Below, piece after piece: positions 27,246 to 35,728 of a DNA stretch of 64,000 nt. The stretch comes from Halogeometricum sp. S3BR5-2 (GTDB lineage Archaea; Halobacteriota; Halobacteria; Halobacteriales; Haloferacaceae), in the NCBI RefSeq assembly GCF_031624635.1, contig NZ_JAMQOQ010000002.1, positions 496,001-560,000 on the forward strand, written 5' to 3'. Numbering within the stretch: position 1 is the stretch's first letter; every line of letters starts with the position of its first letter. Below the pieces are notes generated by a model that searched no databases, was not told where the DNA came from, and saw nothing but the letters and a program-made list of their open reading frames with translations. The position numbers and the translations under genes are program-made.

Positions 27246-28388
27246 TTACAGGTCGCCGAGCTTTCGCATGACCTGCCCCTGGTACTTCTCGTCGGCGTTG
27301 ACGCCCTTCAGTTCGAGCACGTTGCGTTCGAGTTTGTCCAGCGCGACGTGGAAGGCGTGTTCGGCGCCGTAGCCCTCGCCGCTGCCGGCCACCTGTCCGT
27401 GGCTGGTGCGGAGACGCACCTGCGACTGGATGAGGGGCGTCCCGCGGAGCTTCTCTTTGTGCTCGTGGAAGCGCACGTGCGCGTGGTGCACCTGCATCTC
27501 CTGGTACTTGTCGACCACCTTCGTGATGGAGTCGACCACCTCGTCGCGGGTGAGCGTCTCCAGGAGACCGATGTTGGTTATCTGCACGTCCATGCGCTCC
27601 TCCTCGGTGAACGTCAGCGCGCGGAGCACGTCCGTCTTCGTGACGATGCCGAGCACCTCGCTGTCGCTCTCCGTCGGCGTCACGATCAGCCCCTCGATGT
27701 CGTTCTCGAACATCCGTTCGACGGCCTCTCGGACCGTCTCCCCGGGCGAGGCGGCGATGACCGGCGAGGACATCAGGTCGTACACCGGCAGGTCGAGCAT
27801 CCGGTCGATGTCGCCGCGGCGGTCGCCGCGGCCCTGTCGGTCGGTGTTTCGCACCGAGAACTCGATGATGTCGTGCGTGGTCAACACGCCGGTGAGCTTC
27901 CCGTCGTCGCCGATGACGGGCAGCCGCGAGACGCCGTTCTCGCGCAGGAGATTGATGGCCTGTCCGACGTGGGACTTCTCGCCGATGGTGACGACGTCCT
28001 CGGTCAGGATGTCGTCGACGGTGATGGCGTCGAGGTTCTCCAGCACGGCTTCGAGGATGTCGTTCCCCGTGATGATGCCGTACAGCTTCTCGCCCTCGTA
28101 GACGGGCGCGATTCGAGTGTCCCCCTCGACGAGCATCCGGGCGGCCTCTCGGATGTCCTCGTGGCGGTCGATGCGGGGTGCGGACTTCATCACGGCGGAC
28201 GCCTTGGTGTCGTCCTCCATGCGGGAGCGGACGAGCTGCTTCTGGCCGATGACGCCGACGTAGTCCCCGTCCTCGGTCACGACGATGCCGCGAGAGTTCT
28301 CGCGCTCGAAGATGGACCGGACTTTACCCAGGCGTTTGTCTGCATCAACCTCGACGAAATCGGGAGTGGCAATATCAGCAATATCCAT
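27246..28388 (-). CDS. Four-CBS-domain protein with C-terminal ribosome-hibernation (HPF/RaiA)-like domain
   Basis: A 380-residue protein with four CBS motifs in two pairs (about residues 1-120 and 126-270), for example KVRSIFERENSRGIVVTEDGDYVGVI and RLPVIGDDGKLTGVLTTHD, which usually bind adenine nucleotides. The C-terminal 100 residues (VQITNIGLLETLTRDEV ... HAFHVALDKLERNVLELK) have the beta-alpha-beta-alpha pattern of HPF/RaiA (sigma-54 modulation) proteins. It may tune ribosome dormancy to adenylate levels; this is inference. I start at the ATG 28386-28388; an ATG six codons earlier (28406) is possible. Confidence 0.88.
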   Translation of the reverse strand: MDIADIATPDFVEVDADKRLGKVRSIFERENSRGIVVTEDGDYVGVIGQKQLVRSRMEDDTKASAVMKSAPRIDRHEDIREAARMLVEGDTRIAPVYEGEKLYGIITGNDILEAVLENLDAITVDDILTEDVVTIGEKSHVGQAINLLRENGVSRLPVIGDDGKLTGVLTTHDIIEFSVRNTDRQGRGDRRGDIDRMLDLPVYDLMSSPVIAASPGETVREAVERMFENDIEGLIVTPTESDSEVLGIVTKTDVLRALTFTEEERMDVQITNIGLLETLTRDEVVDSITKVVDKYQEMQVHHAHVRFHEHKEKLRGTPLIQSQVRLRTSHGQVAGSGEGYGAEHAFHVALDKLERNVLELKGVNADEKYQGQVMRKLGDL

Positions 28389-28585
28389 AGTCCGAGTAAC
28401 CTCCATTGCTAACGTACTCCGCCCCTGCTCTTGAAGGTTCGCGCTGGTCCCGGCCGATGAGCATCGCACATCCGCACCCGGTTCCCGACGCACGGGGCGG
28501 TACAGTCCCCGGAACGCCTCCGTCCCGCCCGCTCCGACGGACCCCGGACCGAAAGGGACTCAAAGGACGACACCCCTTCACCGGT

Positions 28586-28834
28586 ATGACAAGCGGACTA
28601 CTCGCCTTGATTCCCGAACTCGTCGAGGTAGTACTGTTCGGTATCGGAACCGTTCTGCTGTCGGGGGTCGGCCTCTACGTCGAGCGATTCGCGCTGTCGA
28701 TGGTCGAGAGCGGGCAACTCGAACTCGGCGCGTGGGCGGCCGTGATGGGCGCCGTCGCCTTCGGCTTCGCCTACCTGCTCGCGACAGACCAGTTCCGACC
28801 GCGCGTGGTGGAACTCCTCGCCTCGGACGCGTAG
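28586..28834 (+). CDS. Small two-span membrane protein
   Basis: An 82-residue protein starting MTSGLLALIPELVEVVLFGI at the ATG 28586. Two hydrophobic segments (PELVEVVLFGIGTVLLSGVG and AWAAVMGAVAFGFAYLLATD) are separated by a helical acidic loop (YVERFALSMVESGQLELG). No known motif is seen. The frame extends upstream into the divergent promoter of the CBS gene, but that part is Arg/Pro-rich and not credible. It may be a small regulatory or structural membrane protein. Confidence 0.65.
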   Translation: MTSGLLALIPELVEVVLFGIGTVLLSGVGLYVERFALSMVESGQLELGAWAAVMGAVAFGFAYLLATDQFRPRVVELLASDA

Positions 28835-28975
28835 TACGAACGCCGAGCGCGGACGTTCTGCGGCCCGCCGTTCGCTCGCCGCCGTCGCCCCCACCTCGCC
28901 GGTCTTCGCGCCGCCCGCGCGGTTTCGTTGATCCCCACCGAGTAAATTACGCGCTTCTCGAAGAGAAACTAATAC

Positions 28976-28998
28976 CCCTCCGGAGTCCGAAGGGAGGG
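28976..28998 (+). promoter_or_regulatory. Hairpin covering the ribosome-binding site of the downstream HTH gene
   Basis: CCCTCC (28976-28981) pairs with GGAGGG (28993-28998), leaving an 11-base loop. The GGAGGG is the likely Shine-Dalgarno, one base before the ATG at 29000. The stem would block ribosome access, giving possible translational control. Nearby TAAATTAC at 28943-28950 may be the promoter. Confidence 0.45.
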
Positions 28999-28999
28999 T

Positions 29000-29317
29000 A
29001 TGGACAGCTACGACCCGGATACACTCTCGAAGGACGAGGCGTACGAGTTCGCGTCGAACGGACGCCGGCGGAGCCTCATCCGCACGCTCATCGCGGACGG
29101 CGCCCAACCGCTCTCGCGGGTCGTCGAGGAAGTCGTCGCCGACGCGCGCGAGGAGTCGTCCGGGGACTCGTCCGCGGACGCGCGTCGAAACGTCCGCGTC
29201 GCCCTCGGACACACCGATATCCCGAGACTCGCCGCCGGCGACGTTCTCGACTACGACTACGCCGACGAAGTCGTCGCCCCCGGCGACCGCATCGAGGAAC
29301 TCGAACCCCTCGTCTGA
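29000..29317 (+). CDS. Haloarchaeal HTH-like domain protein (DUF7344-like)
   Basis: A 105-residue acidic protein. LSKDEAYEFASNGRRRSLIRTLIADGAQPLSRVVEEVV looks like the opening helices of a winged-helix domain, with RRNVRVALGHTDIPRLAAGDVLDYDYADEVV as recognition helix and wing. This is the layout of the common haloarchaeal DUF7344 regulators, often found singly; the assignment is from memory. No ligand domain exists. The start ATG at 29000 has GGAGGG immediately upstream within a hairpin, which could regulate its translation. Confidence 0.78.
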   Translation: MDSYDPDTLSKDEAYEFASNGRRRSLIRTLIADGAQPLSRVVEEVVADAREESSGDSSADARRNVRVALGHTDIPRLAAGDVLDYDYADEVVAPGDRIEELEPLV

Positions 29318-29433
29318 GCGACGTTTCGGGCCGCATTCGCCTCGTGACGACGAAAAGTCAGGTCTAGTGGCTATTATTTCACAGAATATTTAATTGGATT
29401 ATTTGTTCCGTGGCGGAGTGCGTCCGACATAGA

Positions 29434-31056
29434 ATGTCCCGGCTGATAGTACTCGGAATCGTACTTATCTTCGTCACGACCGGCTGTATCGGCGTGGGCC
29501 CGTCGGAGTCACCGCCCGGCGAGATCGTATCGGAGGTAGAGAGCGTGCAGACCCCTGACAGGCCCGGCCCCTCGACTGCGACCACCGACGACGGCGAGTC
29601 GACCGACACGGCCACCGCGACGGATACGCCGTCGAACGCCGACGCGAACGATGACGGAGACGAACCGAACGCCAACGCGGAGTCGAATTCGGACGAACCG
29701 AACGCCGATTCGAGCGACTCGGGCGAGTCGAACGCCGACTCCGGTGACTCGGACGACTCGAGCGACGAGTCGGACAGTTCCCGAGACTCGGACGACAGTT
29801 CGAGCGACTCTGACGACTCCAACTCTGACGACTCTGACGACTCCAACTCTGACGACTCCAACTCTGACGACTCTGACGATTCCGACTCGGACGACCCGAA
29901 CGACGATTCGGACGATTCCGACTCGGACGACCCGAACGACGATTCGGACGATTCCGACTCGGACGCCGGTTCGGACGGAAACGCGACTGAAACGGCGACC
30001 GATACGGAGACGGAGACCGAGACGGCGACCGATACGGAAACCGAAACGAACGCGTCCGCGGCGGTTAACGCGGAGTCCGACGACGGGGACGAGGCGAATG
30101 CCGATACTGATACCGAGACGGACGCGCCGTCGAACGCCGACGCGAACGATGACGGAGACGGAGACGAACCGAACGCCGATGCGGACACGGAGACGCCGGT
30201 CGCCGCAGAGACGGAGGCTCCGACCGACACCGACGCACCGACTGAGACGGAGACGGACGGCGGCACCCTGTCGGCGCTGCTGACGACCGCGGCGTCTATC
30301 GCCGGCGGCGCGGACCGAGCGCAGAACCCGACGCAGTCCGAGACGCGGCGCAGGACGGAGACGGCGAACCCGACCGAGACGCAGACCGACGAGTCGACGG
30401 CCACGCCGACCGACGAACCGACCGCCACACCGACCGACGAGCCAACGGCTACACCGACCGACGAACCGACCGCCACACCAACTGACGAGCCAACGGCTAC
30501 ACCGACCGACGAACTGACCGCCACACCGACTGACGAACCCACGGAGACGGAGACCGAAACTCCGACCGAGACGGCTACGAGGACTGAATCCGCCACGGCG
30601 ACCGACACTGCGACTCGAACCGCGACCCCGACGGAAACGGCCACTGAGACGCCGACGGACACGTCGTCACCGACCGCCACGGCGACCGATACGGCGACTC
30701 GTACCGACACGGCCACCGAGCAGGAGACGGCAACTCGGACGGAAACCAGCACCGAGACGGACACTGCGACCGCGACCGAAACCGAAGCGGCGACGGAAAC
30801 GGCGACCGAGACGGCGACCGAGGGCGACGAACCGAACGCCGAGGCCGCTCCCCCGGCGGAGAGCACGGACGACGGCGGACTCGTCGAGACGGCGCTCGGC
30901 CTCGGGAACGACGAGGAGGCCGAGAGCGACTCGGCGCCGAACGACAACGCCGCCGCCGCGGCCTCGAGCAACGAATCGGACGAGGGTAACTCGGCTGGGG
31001 ACGACGAAGGAAACGGCAACGGGAACGGGCCCGAGAACGCGGGTCTCCTCGGATAA
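29434..31056 (+). CDS. Large low-complexity secreted lipoprotein with Ser-Asp and Thr-Pro repeats
   Basis: A 540-residue protein. [18 protein letters not shown] is a signal peptide with a Cys lipobox. The mature chain is almost wholly low complexity. Residues about 50-200 are Ser/Asp/Asn repeats (the 36-base unit encoding [12 protein letters not shown] occurs twice in tandem), then Glu/Thr-rich segments, then six copies of TATPTDEP (30421-30540 region), then Thr/Glu/Ala repeats ([10 protein letters not shown]). The tail is acidic and Gly/Asn-rich. Such proteins are extended, highly glycosylatable surface chains, and length should vary by repeat slippage. No folded domain is visible. An AT-rich promoter region precedes it. 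Confidence 0.85.
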   Translation: MSRLIVLGIVLIFVTTGCIGVGPSESPPGEIVSEVESVQTPDRPGPSTATTDDGESTDTATATDTPSNADANDDGDEPNANAESNSDEPNADSSDSGESNADSGDSDDSSDESDSSRDSDDSSSDSDDSNSDDSDDSNSDDSNSDDSDDSDSDDPNDDSDDSDSDDPNDDSDDSDSDAGSDGNATETATDTETETETATDTETETNASAAVNAESDDGDEANADTDTETDAPSNADANDDGDGDEPNADADTETPVAAETEAPTDTDAPTETETDGGTLSALLTTAASIAGGADRAQNPTQSETRRRTETANPTETQTDESTATPTDEPTATPTDEPTATPTDEPTATPTDEPTATPTDELTATPTDEPTETETETPTETATRTESATATDTATRTATPTETATETPTDTSSPTATATDTATRTDTATEQETATRTETSTETDTATATETEAATETATETATEGDEPNAEAAPPAESTDDGGLVETALGLGNDEEAESDSAPNDNAAAAASSNESDEGNSAGDDEGNGNGNGPENAGLLG

Positions 31057-31210
31057 CTCCGACCGCCTTCGGTAGCGAGAACTTGCAGTTCGCTGTTCTT
31101 CCGCTCGTGCGTTCGGGGGCTTCTCGATACGTATGCTCCGTCGAGCGTCCGGAGAAACTGATTCCGTTACGAAAGAAGAGCGCTTCGCTCGTTGGTAACG
31201 CCGAAGAGAA

Positions 31211-31290
31211 GTGAGTTCAGGCGGATTTGAACCTCACTCGCAAATCAGAGAGTTGCTCGCGGGTTCAAATCTCCCGGACCATTTTCGATT
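31211..31290. repeat. tRNA T-arm-like inverted repeat and flanking duplication
   Basis: GATTTGAACC (31224-31233) and GGTTCAAATC (31262-31271) are exact inverses, each resembling the T loop of a tRNA. The sense copy ends TCCCGGACCA, as if at a tRNA 3' end with encoded CCA. No full tRNA can be folded here, so it looks like a remnant or a duplication of tRNA ends, lying 70 bases from tRNA-Val. Confidence 0.5.
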
Positions 31291-31352
31291 TCACGGCACC
31301 TCGCTCCGCTCACATCCGTTTGCTCCGCTCGTCGTTGCGAGGAATCAGAAAA

Positions 31353-31427
31353 TGGGTTGGGGCAGATTTGAACTGCCGGCCTCCTCCATGTCAAGGAGGT
31401 GTCATAACCAGACTAGACCACCAACCC
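31353..31427 (-). tRNA. tRNA-Val (anticodon GAC)
   Basis: A 75-nt tRNA on the minus strand. The acceptor strands GGGTTGG and CCAACCC pair perfectly with discriminator A. The anticodon arm is CCTCC-TTGACAT-GGAGG, with anticodon GAC (Val). The T arm GGCAG-TTCAAAT-CTGCC is canonical. No intron is seen. CCA is not encoded after the discriminator on this strand. It reads the GUC and GUU codons. Confidence 0.95.
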
Positions 31428-31604
31428 GGTGTGCTGCGTGCAGTGCGCCCGTCTGAGCGCATTACCTCGTTTTCCGGGGATACAATTAAGGGTTGCGAAT
31501 CGGAACGCGGTCGTTCGATTCCGAGGGACGGCGCGGGGACGCGGAAGTCGCCGGTGCCCCCTGAACTTCTTCCGTCCACCCTCGCTCCGACCCGCCCCGA
31601 CAGC

Positions 31605-31650
31605 CTTATACCGGTGTACTCATTTGTACATTATAACCCGAACACGTACA
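31605..31650 (+). promoter_or_regulatory. trp promoter and TGTACA-type operator candidate
   Basis: TGTAC (31615-31619) and GTACA (31626-31630) form an inverted repeat with a six-base spacer, and an exact TGTACA lies at 31625-31630. TTATA (31606-31610) precedes it and ATTATAACC (31630-31638) follows; the trpD ATG is at 31664. TGTACA is the binding box of the archaeal TrpY repressor in Methanothermobacter. The location suggests tryptophan-responsive repression. Confidence 0.5.
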
Positions 31651-31663
31651 TCGGTGTCTCACC

Positions 31664-32698
31664 ATGACGCTCCAAACATACATCGAACGCGCGACGGAGG
31701 GAACGGACCTGACGCAGGAGGAGGCCCGCGAGGCCGCGAGCGCCGTCTTCGAGGGCGCGACGGACGCGCAGATCGGCGCGCTGTTGGCCGCCCTGCGGGC
31801 GAAGGGCGAGACGGAAGCCGAGATAGCCGGCTTCGCGCAGGGGATGCGCGACGCCGCGCGGACTATCTCACCGGACCGGACGCCGCTGGTCGACACCTGC
31901 GGCACCGGCGGCGACGACTACGACACCATCAACGTCTCGACGACCAGCGCCATCGTCGCCGCCGGCGCGGGCGCGGCCGTCGCCAAACACGGCAACTACT
32001 CGGTGTCCTCCTCGTCGGGGAGCGCCGACGTGCTCGAAGTCGCCGGCGCCGACGTGGAGGCCGAACCGGCGGCCGTCGAGGCGGCCATCGACCGCGACGG
32101 CATCGGCTTCATGCTCGCGCCGGTGTTCCACCCGGCGATGAAGGCCGTCATCGGCCCGCGGAAGGAACTCGGCATGCGGACCGTCTTCAACGTTCTCGGC
32201 CCCCTGACGAACCCCGCCGGCGCCGAGGCGCAGGTCGTCGGCGTCTACGACCCGGACCTCGTCCCGGTGCTCGCCCGCGCGCTGACGAAGATGCCCGTCG
32301 AACGCGCCCTCGTCGTCCACGGCTCCGGCATGGACGAGATAGCGCTCCACGACGAGACGCTCGTCGCGGAGGTCAGGGGAGAGGAAATCGAGGAGTACAC
32401 GCTCTCTCCCGACGATATCGGTCTGGACTCGGCGCCCGTCTCAGAGGTGGCGGGCGGCACGCCGCAGGAGAACGCCGAGGACCTCCGCAGCATCGTCACC
32501 GGCGAGGTGACGGGACCGAAGCGGGACATCATCCTCGCCAACGCGGGCGCGGCGATATACGTCGCGGGGCTGGCCGAGGATATCGAGGCGGGCGTCGAAC
32601 GCGCCGCCGAGGCCATCGACTCCGGGGCGGCCGCCGACACGTTCGCGGCCCTCTGCGGCGCCGAGGAGGCACCCGACGCGGAGTCGGCGGAGGTCTGA
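31664..32698 (+). CDS. trpD: Anthranilate phosphoribosyltransferase
   Basis: A 344-residue TrpD, second step of tryptophan synthesis (anthranilate plus PRPP). The PRPP-binding motif DTCGTGGDDYDTINVSTT and the HGNYSVSSSSGSADVLE segment (with KHGN motif) are intact, as are later KEL, NVLGPLTNPAG and GSGMDE motifs. Length is typical. It opens the trpDFEG operon behind a candidate TGTACA operator. trpF follows after a single base. Confidence 0.96.
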   Translation: MTLQTYIERATEGTDLTQEEAREAASAVFEGATDAQIGALLAALRAKGETEAEIAGFAQGMRDAARTISPDRTPLVDTCGTGGDDYDTINVSTTSAIVAAGAGAAVAKHGNYSVSSSSGSADVLEVAGADVEAEPAAVEAAIDRDGIGFMLAPVFHPAMKAVIGPRKELGMRTVFNVLGPLTNPAGAEAQVVGVYDPDLVPVLARALTKMPVERALVVHGSGMDEIALHDETLVAEVRGEEIEEYTLSPDDIGLDSAPVSEVAGGTPQENAEDLRSIVTGEVTGPKRDIILANAGAAIYVAGLAEDIEAGVERAAEAIDSGAAADTFAALCGAEEAPDAESAEV

Positions 32699-32699
32699 G

Positions 32700-33359
32700 A
32701 TGGTCCGAGTGAAGATATGCGGGGTGACGAACGAGGAGGACCTCCGCGCCGTCGACGAGGCGGGCGCGGACGCCGTCGGCTTCATCGCCGGCGTCCCCGT
32801 GGACACGCCGCGCGAACTGTCGCTCGTCCGGGCGGCCGAACTCGCCGCCGCCAGTTCGCCGTTCCTCGCGGCCACGCACGTCACCATGCCGGAGACGGTC
32901 AGCGAGGCCATCGAGGTCGGAAACCGGGTGAAACCCGACGTGCTCCAGATTCACGGCGAGTTCGACGCCGAGGAGTACCGCGCCGTCCGCGCCGCGGTGG
33001 ACGCCTGCGTCGTCGCCGTCGTCGACGCCGAGGACCCCCAACGGGCCCGCGCCATCGACGCGGCCGTCGACGGCGTCGTCGTCGACTCCGTGAGCGAGGA
33101 CGGCGCGGGCGGCACCGGCGAGACGCACGACTGGCAGCAGACGGCCAAAGTGGCTTCGACGCTCGACGCGCCCGTGATTCTCGCGGGCGGATTGACGCCC
33201 GACAACGTCGCCGAGGCCATCGAGACGGTCGACCCCTACGCCGTCGACGTGGCCAGCGGCGTCGAGTCCGAGGGCGGCGTGAAGGACCCCGACGCCGTCC
33301 GGGCGTTCGTCGAGAACGCCAAGGCCGCGGCCGCCGACGCCGCGGAGGTGCGGACGTGA
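32700..33359 (+). CDS. trpF: Phosphoribosylanthranilate isomerase
   Basis: A 219-residue TIM-barrel enzyme. It starts MVRVKICGVTNEEDLRAVDE, the family's KICG catalytic Cys region, and contains ILAGGLTPDNV and a late DVASGVES phosphate-binding motif. It isomerises phosphoribosylanthranilate in tryptophan synthesis. It starts one base after trpD ends and overlaps trpE by four bases (GTGA), so translation is coupled. Confidence 0.95.
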   Translation: MVRVKICGVTNEEDLRAVDEAGADAVGFIAGVPVDTPRELSLVRAAELAAASSPFLAATHVTMPETVSEAIEVGNRVKPDVLQIHGEFDAEEYRAVRAAVDACVVAVVDAEDPQRARAIDAAVDGVVVDSVSEDGAGGTGETHDWQQTAKVASTLDAPVILAGGLTPDNVAEAIETVDPYAVDVASGVESEGGVKDPDAVRAFVENAKAAAADAAEVRT

Positions 33360-35005
33360 CGCCCGCGGACGGGGTCACCGACGCCGACGTCGACGCCTCC
33401 CTGTCGCTCTCGCGCGCGGAGTTCGTCTCGCTCCTCGACGGCGAGGACCGTCCGGTCGTCGCGCACGTCACCGCCGACCTGCCGGCGACGACGCCGATGG
33501 CGGCGTACGCGGCGCTCGCGGACCGCAGCGACTACGGCTTTCTCTTGGAGAGCGCCGAGAAGACCGCCTCCAGCGACCCCGACGGCGCGTTCGCCCCGGA
33601 CCACGCGACGGCGGACCGACACGCCCGCTACTCGTTCGTCGGCTACGACCCCGAGGCCGTCGTCACCGTCGGCCCCGACGGCGCCTCGATGAAGTCGCTC
33701 GGCGGCCGCGCCGCGCGCTATCTCGACCCCGGCGACGGCGACGTACTGGACCGACTCCGCGGGGCGCTCCCGGACCTCCCGCGCGTCGGCTTTCCCGACG
33801 ACGACCGACAGCGACTGCGCGGCGGTCTGGTCGGCTTCCTCGCCTACGAGGCCGTCTACGACCTCTGGCTCGAAGAGGTAGGCGTCGAACGTCCCGAGAC
33901 GGACACCCCGGACGCGGAGTTCGTCCTCACGACGCGGACCCTGTCGTTCGACCACGCGGAGGGGACGGCGACGCTCGTCTGCACGCCCGTCGTCGGCCCC
34001 GACGACGACGCCGGCGCGGTGTACGACGAACTGGTCGCGGAGGCCCGTGACGTGGTTTCGACTCTCCGAGGGACCGAGGCCCCAGACACCGGCGGTTTCG
34101 TCCGCACGGGCGAGACGGCCGGCCCCAGGGACGAGTACGAAGCGGCCGTCCGCGAGACGAAAGAGCGCGTCCTCGACGGCGACATCTATCAGGGTGTCAT
34201 CTCCCGCGTGCGCGAACTCCGCGGGGAGGTGGACCCGATGGGTCTGTACGAGGCCCTGCGGGCCGTCAACCCCTCGCCGTACATGTATCTGCTCCGCCAC
34301 GACGACCGGCACGTCGTCGGCGCGAGTCCGGAGACGCTCGTCTCCGTCCACGGCGACCGGGTGGTCTCGAACCCCATCGCGGGCACCTGCGAACGCGGCA
34401 CCAGCCCCGTCGAGGACCGCCGCCTCGCGGGCGAGATGCTCGCCGACGGGAAGGAACGCGCCGAGCACACGATGCTCGTCGACCTCGCGCGAAACGACGT
34501 GCGCCGGGTGAGCGAGGCCGGCAGCGTCCGCGTCGAGGAGTTCATGAACGTCCTGAAGTACAGCCACGTCCAGCACATCGAGTCGACGGTGACGGGGACG
34601 CTCGCGGCCGGGAAGGATTCCTTCGACGCGACGCGGGCGACGTTCCCCGCCGGGACGCTCACCGGCGCGCCGAAGGTGCGCGCGATGGAGATAATCGACG
34701 AGTTGGAGTGCACGCCCCGCGGCGTCTACGGCGGCGGCGTCGGCTACTACTCGTGGTCCGGCGACGCCGACTTCGCCATCGTCATCCGCACGGCGACGGT
34801 CGACCGGTCGGGCGCGGAGGACACCGTTTCGGTCCGTGCGGGCGCCGGCCTCGTCGCTGACAGCGACCCCGCGGCGGAGTACGAGGAGACCGAACAGAAG
34901 ATGGGTGGCGTCCTCGCCGCCGTCGAACGAATCGAGCGGGCACCCGCGGACGGTACCGGCGGCGGAGAGGACTCGGAGGCCGCCCCCGAGGAGGCCGGCC
35001 GATGA
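33356..35005 (+). CDS. trpE: Anthranilate synthase component I
   Basis: A 549-residue chorismate-using enzyme. The conserved catalytic block is present: LDGDIYQGVISRVRELRG, GASPETLVSVHGDRVV, NPIAGTCERGTSPVEDRRL, HTMLVDLARNDVRRV, PAGTLTGAPKVRAMEII. It makes anthranilate with the TrpG amidotransferase. The GTG at 33356 starts inside the trpF stop codon (GTGA); the frame is open further upstream but that is trpF out of frame. Feedback inhibition is expected from the N-terminal region but not shown. It ends with a four-base overlap with trpG. Confidence 0.95.
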   Translation: MTPADGVTDADVDASLSLSRAEFVSLLDGEDRPVVAHVTADLPATTPMAAYAALADRSDYGFLLESAEKTASSDPDGAFAPDHATADRHARYSFVGYDPEAVVTVGPDGASMKSLGGRAARYLDPGDGDVLDRLRGALPDLPRVGFPDDDRQRLRGGLVGFLAYEAVYDLWLEEVGVERPETDTPDAEFVLTTRTLSFDHAEGTATLVCTPVVGPDDDAGAVYDELVAEARDVVSTLRGTEAPDTGGFVRTGETAGPRDEYEAAVRETKERVLDGDIYQGVISRVRELRGEVDPMGLYEALRAVNPSPYMYLLRHDDRHVVGASPETLVSVHGDRVVSNPIAGTCERGTSPVEDRRLAGEMLADGKERAEHTMLVDLARNDVRRVSEAGSVRVEEFMNVLKYSHVQHIESTVTGTLAAGKDSFDATRATFPAGTLTGAPKVRAMEIIDELECTPRGVYGGGVGYYSWSGDADFAIVIRTATVDRSGAEDTVSVRAGAGLVADSDPAAEYEETEQKMGGVLAAVERIERAPADGTGGGEDSEAAPEEAGR

Positions 35006-35622
35006 GCCTCCGCGTCGTCGTCGTCGACAACTTCGACTCGTTCACGTACAACCTCGTAGAGTACCTCTCCGAACAGCGGGTGGACGGCGAGGAAGTCGAG
35101 GTGCTCGTCCGGAAGAACACGGCGTCGCTCGACGAGATTCGCGGTCTCGACCCGGACGCCCTCGTCGTCAGTCCGGGGCCGGGACACCCGAAGAACGACC
35201 GCGACGTGGGCGTGACCAACGAGGTGTTGACGACGCTCTCCGAATCCGTCCCGACGCTCGGGGTCTGTCTCGGCCTCGAAGCCGCGGTGTACGCCTACGG
35301 CGGCAGCGTCGGCCACGCGCCCGACCCCGTCCACGGCAAGGCCTCGCCCGTCGACCACGACGGCCGGGGAGTGTTCGAGGGATTGGAACAGGGCTTTCAG
35401 GCCGGTCGCTACCACTCGCTGGTCGCCACGGAGGTGCCCGACTGCTTCGAGGTGTCGGCCACGACCGACCACGCCGGCGAGGAGTTGGTGATGGGCGTGC
35501 GTCACCGCGAGTTCCCCATCGAGGCGGTGCAGTTCCACCCCGAGTCGGTGCTGACGGGCGTCGGTCACGACGTGGTGCGGAACTTCCTCGACACGGTCGT
35601 CGACGAACGCGTCGTCGCCTGA
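35002..35622 (+). CDS. trpG: Anthranilate synthase component II (glutamine amidotransferase)
   Basis: A 206-residue class I glutamine amidotransferase. It starts with VVVDNFDSFTYNLVEYLSE. The nucleophile loop reads GVCLGLEAA, with Cys but Leu-Glu where most relatives have His-Gln. The later HPESVLTGV supplies the His-Glu pair. SPGPGHPKN is the typical oxyanion loop. It supplies ammonia to TrpE. It is the last gene of the operon, with the next gene 106 bases away. Confidence 0.94.
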   Translation: MSLRVVVVDNFDSFTYNLVEYLSEQRVDGEEVEVLVRKNTASLDEIRGLDPDALVVSPGPGHPKNDRDVGVTNEVLTTLSESVPTLGVCLGLEAAVYAYGGSVGHAPDPVHGKASPVDHDGRGVFEGLEQGFQAGRYHSLVATEVPDCFEVSATTDHAGEELVMGVRHREFPIEAVQFHPESVLTGVGHDVVRNFLDTVVDERVVA

Positions 35623-35728
35623 GCGCCTCGACCCAGCCCGGTTTGTACCTAACGGCGGATACGCCGTTCCGGGGCCGAAAACTGCCGTCAGGTACATTTG
35701 GCTCTCGGTTCTCAGATGTGCCGTACAC

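Noticed and set aside
26049-28412. Plus-strand 787-codon frame over YihY and CBS genes
   Set aside because: It overlaps the YihY gene out of frame and is antisense to the CBS protein; no domain.
29680-29980. Tandem repeats as a CRISPR array
   Set aside because: The repeats are in-frame codon repeats of Ser/Asp without unique spacers of even length.
31211-31456. Protein-coding ORF over the tRNA-Val region
   Set aside because: It runs across the tRNA gene and the T-arm repeat and has no motif.
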